From the NCBI RefSeq assembly GCF_030123505.1, contig NZ_CP126115.1, positions 3,114,001 to 3,178,000 on the forward strand: 64,000 bases of DNA. Reading direction: 5' to 3'. This document shows, piece by piece, positions 53,855 through 64,000 of this stretch. The position numbers and the translations under genes are program-made. This DNA comes from Neobacillus sp. YX16 (GTDB lineage Bacteria > Bacillota > Bacilli > Bacillales > Cytobacillaceae). A model generated the notes under the pieces. The model saw only the letters and a list, made by a program, of their open reading frames with translations, had not been told where the DNA came from and did not search any database. Each line of letters opens with the position of its first letter. Position 1 is the stretch's first letter.

Positions 53855-53908
53855 AAAAAAGGAGTGCCGGCACCAACCAGTTAGATTGGTGCTGGGCACT
53901 CTTTTTTC
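53855..53908. terminator. Intrinsic terminator
   Basis: A hairpin with GGAGTGCC and GGGCACTC arms plus an inner ACCA/TGGT stem, with A and T runs on both sides. It ends the DUF3231 transcript, now read through the MITE. Confidence 0.75.
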
Positions 53909-54135
53909 TATTACTTTTTGGTTTTTACCTAACAGCATTGATCATAACATTGATTTGTATTTGCACTCAAATCAATGCTATCAGACAAAGTAGATTCATT
54001 GTTATGAAATCAGTTTGTAAGGAATATAATCTAATACAATTGTAAAACAAGTTGTTGATAGAAATAAGTTGAATATCTTTTGCTAAATAGGTTTGTAGAG
54101 AATTTAGATAAGCGTGCTTGTAAACAGGGGAGGGA

Positions 54136-54372
54136 ATGAATTTGGATAGGATAAGATATAACCAATTGAAGGCTTTTGTACAATTGGATTATAAAGGAAG
54201 ACATGATGATATTCCTCAATTCCATTTTCATAGAGAAGATTTAAAATGGTTATTTGAAATGGCCGAAAAAGCAGAGAGTTATGAACGATCATTAAGAACA
54301 ATTGCACAAGATATGAATGGGAAGGAATCAACTGAATTAATTGAATTCGCAGGTAAGGCATTAAGAAATTAG
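54136..54372 (+). CDS. Hypothetical small protein
   Basis: This 78-residue soluble protein (MNLDRIRYNQLKAFVQLDYK) has a helical C-terminal half and a central HDDIPQFHFHREDLKW. GGGGAGGG stands directly before the ATG. No domain is recognised. A strong terminator follows. Confidence 0.6.
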   Translation: MNLDRIRYNQLKAFVQLDYKGRHDDIPQFHFHREDLKWLFEMAEKAESYERSLRTIAQDMNGKESTELIEFAGKALRN

Positions 54373-54428
54373 AGGTATTGTTGCCACTTCAAGGTTTAAA
54401 CTGAAACAAAACATGCATCATTTCTATT

Positions 54429-54470
54429 AGCAGCACCGCTCTTGGTAACCCCAGGAGCGGTGCTGCTTTT
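54429..54470. terminator. Bidirectional terminator between convergent genes
   Basis: AGCAGCACCGCTC / GAGCGGTGCTGCT around a 13-base loop, then TTTTT. It serves the small gene at 54136 and the reverse-strand phosphotransferase. Confidence 0.85.
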
Positions 54471-54491
54471 TAAATCCAACGTATTCAAAAG

Positions 54492-57086
<2,595 letters not shown>

Positions 57087-57243
57087 CTAAGTGATCATTT
57101 TTCCTGAGTCGGACCAGTGATTCCTCCAACCAATCAAATCTAAAGTTCTATTGCATTTTAGCAGTAGTAAATCAGAATAAACAGTCTATATTGCACATTA
57201 CTTATCTGTTATAATTAAATTAGGGAGAGATTTCTTTTCTAAA

Positions 57244-57427
57244 GGCTATGTTAAAGCTCATTATTGATTTTGGCACTCTGTTGATTTGTGCGGAAGGCGC
57301 GAGACTCCTGCAGGAGGACGGGACAGGGGAGACCCCGCAGGCGCTTTAGCGCCGAGGAGGCTTCCCGAACCGCCTGCGGAAAGCGAAGCGCCTGGAGCGC
57401 AAATCAACAGCCAAGTTTAACAGAGCC
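57244..57427. mobile_element. MITE with TIRs and 8-bp target duplication, copy 2
   Basis: The 184-bp element begins GGCTATGTTAAA and ends TTTAACAGAGCC (11 of 12 bases match as inverted repeats). It is flanked by TTTCTAAA on both sides (57236-57243 and 57428-57435). It shares most of its inside with copy 1 (for example GCGAGACTCCT and CGGGACAGGGGAGACCCCG) but lacks the 61-bp insert. It lies about 170 bp upstream of the rph start. Confidence 0.88.
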
Positions 57428-57565
57428 TTTCTAAAAAAAGCATGACCTTACAACAGTAATCTAATACCCCGGTTCATCCCCATGAAACTATTTTCTGAAT
57501 CGAACAGACCGAGAATGTTTTAGAACAATGTGAAAGATATTAAGAAATAATTGCACAAGATAATA

Positions 57566-57598
57566 AACAACCCACCAATCGTCATGTTGGGAGGTATA
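57566..57598 (-). terminator. Probable terminator of the LysR gene
   Basis: On the minus strand CCTCCCAA / TTGGTGGG close a short hairpin followed by TTGTTTATT. A close relative of this sequence forms the terminator at 59688. Confidence 0.55.
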
Positions 57599-57623
57599 TT
57601 TTTAGGGGAAGTTTTTACCTGAA

Positions 57624-58556
57624 TTACCTTTCTGTTTTAAAATGTGGAGGCTCATTTAACCATGATTTCAGATATTCAATGAACTTTTTCGTAGCTGGAG
57701 CTAGGGTTTTAAAAGATGTAGCCGCAATACCAATTGTACGATAATTTTCTCCCTCTAACTTAAGAGTTCGAACGTTCGTTGGAACTCGATGTAAAACCAT
57801 CTCAGGAAGGATACTGATTCCCAGACCATTTCTAACCATTGAAATAATGGCTTGGTCATCTGAAAGTTCAAATTTTATATTTGGAGTAATATTGTTTTCT
57901 TTTAAAATTCGTTTTAGGTCGTTATCGCTCCCTTTTTTCGACTTGATTAGAGGCTCTTCTTTGATCATTTCAAAACTAAGCTCATTTTGTTCGGCAAGAG
58001 GGTGTTCATTAGAGAGGATACAGAGCATTCTATCTTTTTTTAAGGGAATCATTTCAAAGTTTTGCGAAGTCGGTAGAGACACAAAACCAAAATCAACCAA
58101 ACCAGTTGATATCCAATGCTCGACGGCATCGTAATCCCCCTCCAGGAGTTTAACCTCGATAGTAGGGTGAGCCTCATTAAATATTTTCATGATTTCAGGG
58201 AGCCAGTGAATGGACACACTTGAAATCGTTCCAATCCGTACTGTACCGATTTCCAGCCCTTTGATATTAGCTATTTCTTGAATCATTTCTTCGTTCCACT
58301 TTAGAATTTCACGTATGTACTTTAAGAGGCGCTCCCCGTTACTGGTCAAATGGATTCCTGAGCGACCTCGATTGAGTATAGAAAATCCCCATTCTGATTC
58401 GAGGCTGGTAATGGCATGACTCACAGCAGATTGACTTAATCCTAGTATTTCACCGGCTTTCGTAAGGCTCCCTAATTCCACAACAGTACTAAATATCTCA
58501 AACTTAGCAAGAGACAGTTTGACCACTCCCTTTACATGAATTTTTTTCATGTTCAT
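57624..58556 (-). CDS. LysR-family regulator
   Basis: This is a LysR-type activator of up to 310 residues. The N-terminal HTH is LAKFEIFSTVVELGSLTKAG, EILGLSQSAVSHAITSLESE; the rest is a periplasmic-binding-protein-like effector domain. The usual LysR start is a few residues before LAKFEIF; the first 13 codons (NMKKIHVKGVVKLS) may be leader. It is divergent from the EamA transporter gene at 58642 with a short shared control region, the classic arrangement in which LysR regulates the exporter. Confidence 0.9.
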   Translation of the reverse strand: MNMKKIHVKGVVKLSLAKFEIFSTVVELGSLTKAGEILGLSQSAVSHAITSLESEWGFSILNRGRSGIHLTSNGERLLKYIREILKWNEEMIQEIANIKGLEIGTVRIGTISSVSIHWLPEIMKIFNEAHPTIEVKLLEGDYDAVEHWISTGLVDFGFVSLPTSQNFEMIPLKKDRMLCILSNEHPLAEQNELSFEMIKEEPLIKSKKGSDNDLKRILKENNITPNIKFELSDDQAIISMVRNGLGISILPEMVLHRVPTNVRTLKLEGENYRTIGIAATSFKTLAPATKKFIEYLKSWLNEPPHFKTER

Positions 58557-58641
58557 CTTCTAAAACATTCATTTTTCTAATTTTAATTTTACAATTATAC
58601 TTATAAATAATCAATTCATGATAGGATAGGTGATCAGAAAA

Positions 58642-59586
58642 ATGAATCAGAATAAATTGTCTGGGAGAGTAAATGGGATAGGATCAGACACTCAATTAAA
58701 AGCAGATTTCATGATGCTGATCGTTACTTTGATTTGGGGTTCATCTTATTTGTTTATGAAGATGGGTCTCGATTCTTTTCAAGGGTTTAATTTGATAGCA
58801 TTACGATTTGGCATAGCCTTTATTTTAGCCGGAGCTGTATTTTACAAGCGTTTAATACATATTGATACTAAAACTTGTTTTTATGGATTTTTATTAGGAT
58901 CAATCTTGTTCTTCATAATGTCTGTTGTTACGATCGGATTGAAATTCACATCTATCTCTAATGCAGGATTTTTATTTAGTCTTTCAGTGGTATTTGTCCC
59001 ATTGTTATTAGCAATCTTTTTCAGAAAAAAACCAGAAAAAAAAGTTGTTTTTGGCGTGGGCGTCTCTATTACAGGAATTGCTCTTTTAACATTAAATAAT
59101 GAATTAGCAATTAATTCCGGAGACTTCTTAATCATATTAGGTGCAGTATTTTATGCCATTTTCATCATTGTAACTGATAGGTTAACGAAAAATGTTGATT
59201 CCATCACACTGGGGATTTTACAACTCGGCTTTACTGGGGCATGGGGGTTACTATTTTCATTATTTTTCGAAAAGCCACATCTTCCTAACACAACGGAATC
59301 ATGGGTTGCTATATTGGCTTTGAGCATACTTTGTAGTGCAATTGGATTTATCGGTCAAGCCTATGCACAAAACTATACCACACCAACGCACACAGGTCTT
59401 ATATTTTCATTAGAACCCGTTTTCGCTGCATTATTTGCTTTTATTTTCGTAGGTGAAACACTCCCAGCCAAAGGGTATTTAGGGGCCATTCTTATCTTAA
59501 TAGGTGTCTTAATGGCTAAGATCCATTTTAAAAAGCCCTTTATGAGAAAAAGATTCAATCAAACAGTTGACGGTTCTGAAGCCTAA
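58642..59586 (+). CDS. EamA/DMT-family transporter
   Basis: This 314-residue protein has ten hydrophobic helices in two EamA halves (LIVTLIWGSSYLFMKMGLDS and GDFLIILGAVFYAIFIIVTD). EamA proteins export amino acids, purines or drugs. The divergent LysR gene next to it probably controls it. ATG 58642 follows GGATAGGTGAT and is preferred to GTG 58630. The substrate is not predictable. Confidence 0.88.
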   Translation: MNQNKLSGRVNGIGSDTQLKADFMMLIVTLIWGSSYLFMKMGLDSFQGFNLIALRFGIAFILAGAVFYKRLIHIDTKTCFYGFLLGSILFFIMSVVTIGLKFTSISNAGFLFSLSVVFVPLLLAIFFRKKPEKKVVFGVGVSITGIALLTLNNELAINSGDFLIILGAVFYAIFIIVTDRLTKNVDSITLGILQLGFTGAWGLLFSLFFEKPHLPNTTESWVAILALSILCSAIGFIGQAYAQNYTTPTHTGLIFSLEPVFAALFAFIFVGETLPAKGYLGAILILIGVLMAKIHFKKPFMRKRFNQTVDGSEA

Positions 59587-59687
59587 CTATCCAATGTCAC
59601 AATAGTATACGGTATGCACTTGTGGATTTGAAACACTTAATGCATGGCCCGGTTAGATTTATAGTAAGAAATAAAGGCTTTGCATCA

Positions 59688-59726
59688 TAAACAACCCACC
59701 ATTCGTCATATTGGTGGGTTTGTTTA
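59688..59726. terminator. Bidirectional terminator
   Basis: AAACAACCCACCA / TGGTGGGTTTGTTT between convergent genes (EamA and the phosphatase). Confidence 0.8.
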
Positions 59727-60194
59727 TTAGTTTAAGTTTTGATCATTACGAATTTTTGCGAGTAAAGCCTGACAGCCTTCTGTAACCAGCTTATAGGTTT
59801 CTTCAAAGTCTCCTGTGTAATAAGGATCAGGAACATCTTTGTTATGTTCCGTTAGATCGAGCAGGCGGATAATTTTCGGATGCTTCGGTTTACCAGTGAT
59901 CTCGAATATGTTCCTTACATTGCTCTCATCCATCCCAATGATATAGTCGAACGTTTCAAAGTCTTCCTTTGTCAATAGGCGACCGACTAGACCGTCTGCT
60001 GAAATGTTGTATTTTTTAAAGATTGCAAGTGTTCCTTTGTGCGGTGGAGAGCCAATATGCCAGGAACTTGTAGCAGCTGAATCAACGCTGACTTTGCTAG
60101 ACAAATTTTCTTTTTTCAGTAAGTCACGAAACACTCCCTCAGCCATCGGTGAACGGCAAATGTTTCCCAAACACACAAATAATACATTAATCAT
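59727..60194 (-). CDS. Low-molecular-weight protein-tyrosine phosphatase
   Basis: This 155-residue enzyme has the P-loop VCLGNICRSPMAEGVF (Cys8, Arg14) at the N-terminus and the general-acid loop VPDPYYTGDFEETYKLV (Asp123) near the end, both as in active LMW-PTPs such as YfkJ. It removes phosphate from protein tyrosines or arginines. It is single, ending at a bidirectional terminator. Confidence 0.92.
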   Translation of the reverse strand: MINVLFVCLGNICRSPMAEGVFRDLLKKENLSSKVSVDSAATSSWHIGSPPHKGTLAIFKKYNISADGLVGRLLTKEDFETFDYIIGMDESNVRNIFEITGKPKHPKIIRLLDLTEHNKDVPDPYYTGDFEETYKLVTEGCQALLAKIRNDQNLN

Positions 60195-60462
60195 CTAATT
60201 AAGCTCCTTTTAATCTGTTAATCTAAGTTTCTTATTCCATAACCACCATTCTAAGCATCTTATCAAAGATTGTAAAATAAAAAGGAGGAGAACAAGGCCT
60301 CCATGATTATGATAATTGAGTATGAAAATAGATATGGCTAATATAAAGGGCAGGTACCGATATTGGTCATAATCTCTCCATCACGATAGTAGAAATGGTA
60401 TAGGGATTGTTTTTTCCATAACAATAATGTGGTTAAAAATTCTTCTAAATTTTCAACTGAGA

Positions 60463-60477
60463 TAAGCTTTTAGCTTA
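60463..60477. promoter_or_regulatory. TAAGCT-TTT-AGCTTA palindrome before the tubulin gene
   Basis: Perfect 6-base arms lie 4 bases before the GGAGGAG site of the tubulin-like gene, so the site or the mRNA stem could control it. The rest of the gap 60195-60493 shows no iterons or second gene. Confidence 0.45.
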
Positions 60478-60493
60478 GAAGGAGGAGTTTTGG

Positions 60494-61603
60494 GTGAAAT
60501 CGATTGGAATCTTGGGCGTAGGTCAAGCAGGCGGGAATATTGCGGAAATTGCATCAGCCTTGAATTTTCCAACAGCTCTCATTAATACGAATCAACGAGA
60601 TGGTGTTGTAAATACCCGGGTCGAAAAAAAGTTTTTTGTTCCAGGATATAATGGTGCCGGTCAAGATCGTTCATTAGGATTAAGGGCGCTTCAGGAAAAC
60701 TATAAGGAGATTATTGATTTTGTTAACAGCTCCTTTAAAAACATCAATCTTCTATTAGTGGCTTTTTCAACGGACGGGGGTACGGGTTCTGGGATGAGTC
60801 CGATGCTAATTGATCTGTTAATCGATCAGTTGCCTGGTATCAAGGTCGGGGCAATCGCGGTTATCCCTGAACGAAATGTATTGGCGGGAAATCGCATTAA
60901 TACCGCGGAGTGTATCGAAGAACTTTCCAATATCGAAGGCATTTCGTCTGTCTTCCTCGTTGACAATGATCAAATGCGTAAATTGAAACCACAATCCAGC
61001 AAACACGAAATTTACCTTTCTGCCAATCTTCAAGCTATAGAGTCTATTAACCATCTTCTGAAAATAACGAAGAAGAGTTCATTCTTTGGCAATTTTGATG
61101 AAACAGATCTAATGAATATCCTTGGATCCAGAGGTGTAACGATTATTTCTTCCGCTCCGATTACGGAAGCGAAAAATACCTCGGAGGTCTCAAAGAAAGT
61201 GCAGGTTTCTTGGGAGAACTCGATTTTCTGTCCAGTTGAATCGCAAGGGGTAATCCGTGCTGGACTGATTTATGAAGGGCCAGAGACCCTTTCAAAACTG
61301 ATAAATGTACCATCTATCTTTGAAAGGGTGGGGGAACCGCTGCAATTATTCGAAGGAACCTATATCACAGAATCTGACCCTACCATCACAACCATTCTTG
61401 CTGGACTATCCTTCCCAACTCGCCGGATGCTCTCCGTAGAAGAATCCATAGAAAAGAATAAAGAACGATTACAGGACCTCGTAAAAAAGGAAAATACTCA
61501 AAATTACGAGTCAGGAATCCGTTGGGCCTCCAACTTAAAACTGATTAAACAAGAAAGAAAGCCAGTATCAATCACTTCCAAATTAAATAAGTATCAAAAG
61601 TAA
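60494..61603 (+). CDS. Tubulin/FtsZ-superfamily GTPase (TubZ-like)
   Basis: This 369-residue protein has the tubulin-superfamily nucleotide fold: GILGVGQAGGNIAEIASALN at the start (phosphate loop), LLVAFSTDGGTGSGMSPML with the GGTGSG signature loop (about 92-100), and AGNRINTAECIEELSN. The spacing and the lack of FtsZ-specific C-terminal sequence suggest the TubZ/RepX plasmid-partition lineage or a stand-alone chromosomal relative rather than FtsZ. TubZ is usually about 100 residues longer. GTG 60494 follows GGAGGAG. No TubR-like DNA-binding gene or tubC-type repeat array is next to it, so plasmid partition is not shown. Confidence 0.8.
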   Translation: MKSIGILGVGQAGGNIAEIASALNFPTALINTNQRDGVVNTRVEKKFFVPGYNGAGQDRSLGLRALQENYKEIIDFVNSSFKNINLLLVAFSTDGGTGSGMSPMLIDLLIDQLPGIKVGAIAVIPERNVLAGNRINTAECIEELSNIEGISSVFLVDNDQMRKLKPQSSKHEIYLSANLQAIESINHLLKITKKSSFFGNFDETDLMNILGSRGVTIISSAPITEAKNTSEVSKKVQVSWENSIFCPVESQGVIRAGLIYEGPETLSKLINVPSIFERVGEPLQLFEGTYITESDPTITTILAGLSFPTRRMLSVEESIEKNKERLQDLVKKENTQNYESGIRWASNLKLIKQERKPVSITSKLNKYQK

Positions 61604-61656
61604 CAAATGTGAATTAAAAAATACATTGACTAATGAAATTACATTATGATTCAGTG

Positions 61657-61702
61657 AGCAGCCCCTATACCTAATAGTATAGTGGGCTGTTTTCATTTTT
61701 TT
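61657..61702 (+). terminator. Intrinsic terminator
   Basis: GCAGCCC / GGGCTGT with an inner TATAC/GTATA extension and TTTTCATTTTTTT downstream. The remaining 61704-61978 has nothing recognisable. Confidence 0.8.
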
Positions 61703-61978
61703 CCAAACCGACAACCATTGTTTGGCGATTTAAGGTAAGTTAAAAATGAATTGATATTGAATGAGGAGAATTAAATATATTGGTTAGGGAAAAAGTAAAC
61801 CAATCGTTTGTAAAGGTGTGGTTTACTTGTATGAATTATTATCCATAGGATAATGCCTCGTTTGACTAATTTTACGAAATAAAAAGCCAGGATTTCTCCC
61901 GGCATAAACACAATGGAATGTGTCATACAATCCATACTGGTTGAAGGTCAGTATTTGTGCTTTCATTCTGTTTATTTT

Positions 61979-62850
61979 AAACGTTTTCCAGCAGCCTCAT
62001 ATTTTTCTTCATGCATATGATCGACATAATCATCTGAAATCTCTCCTAAATGAAGTAAATCTTCTTCAGCTTCTATTACTTCAAGCGATTCAAAATATTC
62101 TTTAGGGATGGTAAAATCGATTAACAGCTCTCCCGAAATACTATAGACACTGGCAGATAAACTCCCTGGAGGTTCTTGCATTTTCATTAAATCCTTTAAT
62201 GTTACAGCTTTTCCGTCAACTTGATAATTGACTTTTATTTCATACAGTGAAATGACTTCTTCTAGTATACGAACCATTTCATCCATTTCTTCATCGCTTA
62301 ATTGAGAAGGATCTTCTACACCTAAAAATTTTTCCCAAAGTGTATCATTTGTTGCAATTTGGTCTAGTTGATCTTTATTTTTTTCTTCTACTTCTGTTAA
62401 ATAATTGAAAAATCTTTCTGATTCTTCTTCTGTTATCCCAAATTCAGCCAAAGCTTTTTCTGTCTCTGCCATGTAATCATCATAGTTAACATAAAACTCA
62501 ACAGATGCATCCAAATCCTCGATAAATTTATATTCATTTAAGGAGTCTTCAAAGTGGTCAAATAAGTCATTTAATTCTTTTTCGGTGAGATCATATTTAG
62601 TTAATAACTCCTGAAAGTTTTTCGAGTTAATAGGAGTCCCAAGAATTTCTTTAAGCTCTTCCACTGTGCTAAATTCATCCAATGGGATTTCATAATACTC
62701 GAGATAATCCAGTAAATCCTTTTTTGTCCATCCAATTCCAGAAAGATATTGGTTTAATTCATTTTCTGGAGGTGCTGCTATGGCTGACGGTGCATAAAAC
62801 ATGAATGAAAAAGAGAGGAAGCAAATTAGCAAAGTCTTCATATAGACCAT
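61979..62850 (-). CDS. Processed acidic surface protein, sorting signal lost
   Basis: This 290-residue acidic, exported protein has a signal peptide (TLLICFLSFSFMFYAPSAIA) and a mature part full of Glu/Asp helices (NQYLSGIGWTKKDLLDYLEY, then ELLTKYDLTEKELNDLFDHF). That is the style of the processed acidic surface protein family of Bacillaceae, whose members end in an LPxTA sorting motif plus a membrane helix for a class D sortase. Here the protein stops at EEKYEAAGKRLK, just where LPxTA would be expected, so anchoring is lost. AAAGGAGG precedes ATG 62850. The class D sortase in this window (30284) is also a relic. Call based on composition, so moderate. Confidence 0.65.
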
Positions 62851-63138
62851 TGGAAACCTCCTTTACAATTTGGTGCATTTGTATATTTCCCTTTTAGGAC
62901 CTTATTGATAAATGCAAATAAATGCTAAAGAAACCATTATTTTAGAAGGCATTAATGTGATTTTTTGCAGCTTTACCGAATAGAAAACCCCGGAAATATA
63001 ATTATTATTCAACTAAAGGAGCAGGATTGAGGAAGATGGGTAAGTATATTTCTAATTTTTTTCTTCTACGTTAAGTTAAAATTAATATCAATCATATTTG
63101 TACATACTATGAAAAAAATAAAGGGGTATTAATTAAAT

Positions 63139-64000
63139 ATGGAACATAACGCAAAACTTGTTTCTTCTGAAGTTGCGGCATTATGGGGATCTTATATGCA
63201 AAATTCCATGGCTTTTTGCATAATACAGCATTTTCAAATTGTAAATGAAGATCAAGATTCCACAAACATTATCCAAACTGCCTTAACGGATTGTAATTTT
63301 GTTTTAAGTGAAATCAAACATCTATTTGAAATGGAGAATCATGCGGTCCCTTTCGGATTCACTCAAGAAGATGTAAATTTAAAAGCTGGAAGGCTTTATT
63401 CAGACCTTTTTACGTTGCGGTATATAAAATATATGGCTGCCGCTGGAACTGCCGCTTCCGCTGCTTTACTTGAAGTATTAGCAAGAAAAGATGTCAGAGA
63501 TCTTTTTTCAATTGTTTCTCAAAGGTTTATGCAACTATATAACAATACCTGTGACATTCTACTTAAAAAAGGGGCATTTATTCGATCTCCAACCATTCCG
63601 CCAATGGAAAGAGCGGAATATCTTCAAGATGATTCCTTTTTATCAGGGTTAATAGGGAAGCATAGACCACTTACAGTGGTTGAATTAGCTCATATTTCTA
63701 AAAACACGGAGACGAACTCAATTGGGAGAACGTTTGTCGGAGGTTTTTCTCAAGTTGCCCAATTGCCTGAAGTGAGAAAATATATGGAGAGAGGCGTAGA
63801 AATAGCTGCAAAGCATGAAACTGTGTTTCGAGAAATATTAATTGAAGACGGAGTTCCCCTACCGAGTTCTTGGGATGCGACTATATCGCAATCCATCGAT
63901 CCACCATTTTCAGATAAGTTAATGATGTTTCACACAAGCAGCATAACTGCTATTAGTGTAGCGGGATATGGGGCTGCGATGGGAGCTAGTCTAAGAAAAG
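63139..64000 (+). CDS. DUF3231 protein (two domains), cut by window end
   Basis: ATG 63139 opens a frame that runs out of the window. The visible 287 residues contain both DUF3231 repeats: KLVSSEVAALWGSYMQNSMA, EDVNLKAGRLYSDLFTLRYI, GKHRPLTVVELAHISKNTET and SSWDATISQSIDPPFSDKLM. It is colinear with the complete member at 52518. The stop is not seen. Confidence 0.85.
   Translation, partial: MEHNAKLVSSEVAALWGSYMQNSMAFCIIQHFQIVNEDQDSTNIIQTALTDCNFVLSEIKHLFEMENHAVPFGFTQEDVNLKAGRLYSDLFTLRYIKYMAAAGTAASAALLEVLARKDVRDLFSIVSQRFMQLYNNTCDILLKKGAFIRSPTIPPMERAEYLQDDSFLSGLIGKHRPLTVVELAHISKNTETNSIGRTFVGGFSQVAQLPEVRKYMERGVEIAAKHETVFREILIEDGVPLPSSWDATISQSIDPPFSDKLMMFHTSSITAISVAGYGAAMGASLRK

Noticed and set aside
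53607..53884. Two overlapping ORFs of 77-79 codons
   Set aside because: They lie inside the MITE, have arginine/proline-rich sequence from its GC-rich palindromes, and lack ribosome binding sites.
60195..60493. tubC-like iterons or a TubR gene upstream of the tubulin
   Set aside because: No repeated units and no open frame with an HTH were found; only a short palindrome is present.

Overview
This window reads as low-GC Firmicute chromosome, most likely from the Bacillaceae (Bacillus, Neobacillus or a close relative). The signs are strong AGGAGG-type ribosome binding sites with TTG and GTG starts, DUF3231 proteins, a processed acidic surface protein with its class D sortase relic, a rifamycin phosphotransferase, a sigma-W-type promoter in front of an HflK/HflC/NfeD operon, and short GC-rich mobile repeats of a kind common in Bacillus genomes. 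The genus is an inference from gene content. I saw no rRNA or tRNA gene.

Region by region. 1-1.6 kb: a phage large terminase, open at the left edge and frameshifted in the middle. 1.7-7.4 kb: a defence island with a broken DEAH helicase (5' truncation, in-frame stop, eroded zinc-ribbon tail) and an intact McrB-like/DUF2357-nuclease pair. 7.4-7.85 kb: an integrase relic, then a control region with a promoter, a cre-like site and a perfect palindrome. 7.85-15.8 kb: an amino-sugar operon (SSS transporter, AGE epimerase, ceramidase-like amidase, NagB, NagA, SIS protein) closed by a ROK repressor. 16-22.6 kb: a second nuclease-helicase block, a NERD-helicase and a DUF4011/Upf1-like helicase with a C-terminal MTES_1575-type nuclease. 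The latter is interrupted by a -1 shift exactly at an A AAA AAG heptamer. 22.7-31 kb: small genes, relics (Rpn, integrase, sortase D), an IS110 element with a candidate bridge RNA, and a cluster of hairpin repeats.

31.7-38 kb: secreted proteins. A calcium-repeat protein ending in a DUF3289-like domain is followed at once by a lipoprotein. A subtilase is flanked by two copies of the same permease-tail/terminator segment. 38-45.4 kb: a membrane protein/XRE pair, DUF4386, a chimeric dehydrogenase relic, HflK-HflC-NfeD behind a perfect sigma-W-type promoter, a RibD-C/DHFR-like reductase and DinB. 45.5-47.9 kb: a TnpB-only IS200/IS605-type element whose right end supplies the stop codon of a CBO0543-family gene. 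48-54 kb: small membrane proteins, two DUF3231 genes, an acetyltransferase, and hydrolase and VanW relics. 53.6 and 57.2 kb: two MITEs with terminal inverted repeats and perfect 8-bp target duplications around a rifamycin phosphotransferase gene. 57.6-64 kb: a LysR/EamA divergent pair, a tyrosine phosphatase, a lone tubulin-like GTPase, an acidic surface protein that has lost its sorting signal, and a DUF3231 gene cut by the window end.

The strongest leads for something undescribed are the A AAA AAG frameshift in the DUF4011 helicase-nuclease next to the NERD-helicase, the ceramidase/AGE/SIS amino-sugar operon without a dedicated kinase, the DUF3289-like toxin candidate with its lipoprotein, the solitary chromosomal tubulin, and the IS110 bridge RNA with two loops. 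Decay is widespread: about a dozen relics, with three different in-frame stop codons, so readthrough or codon reassignment is not the simple explanation.
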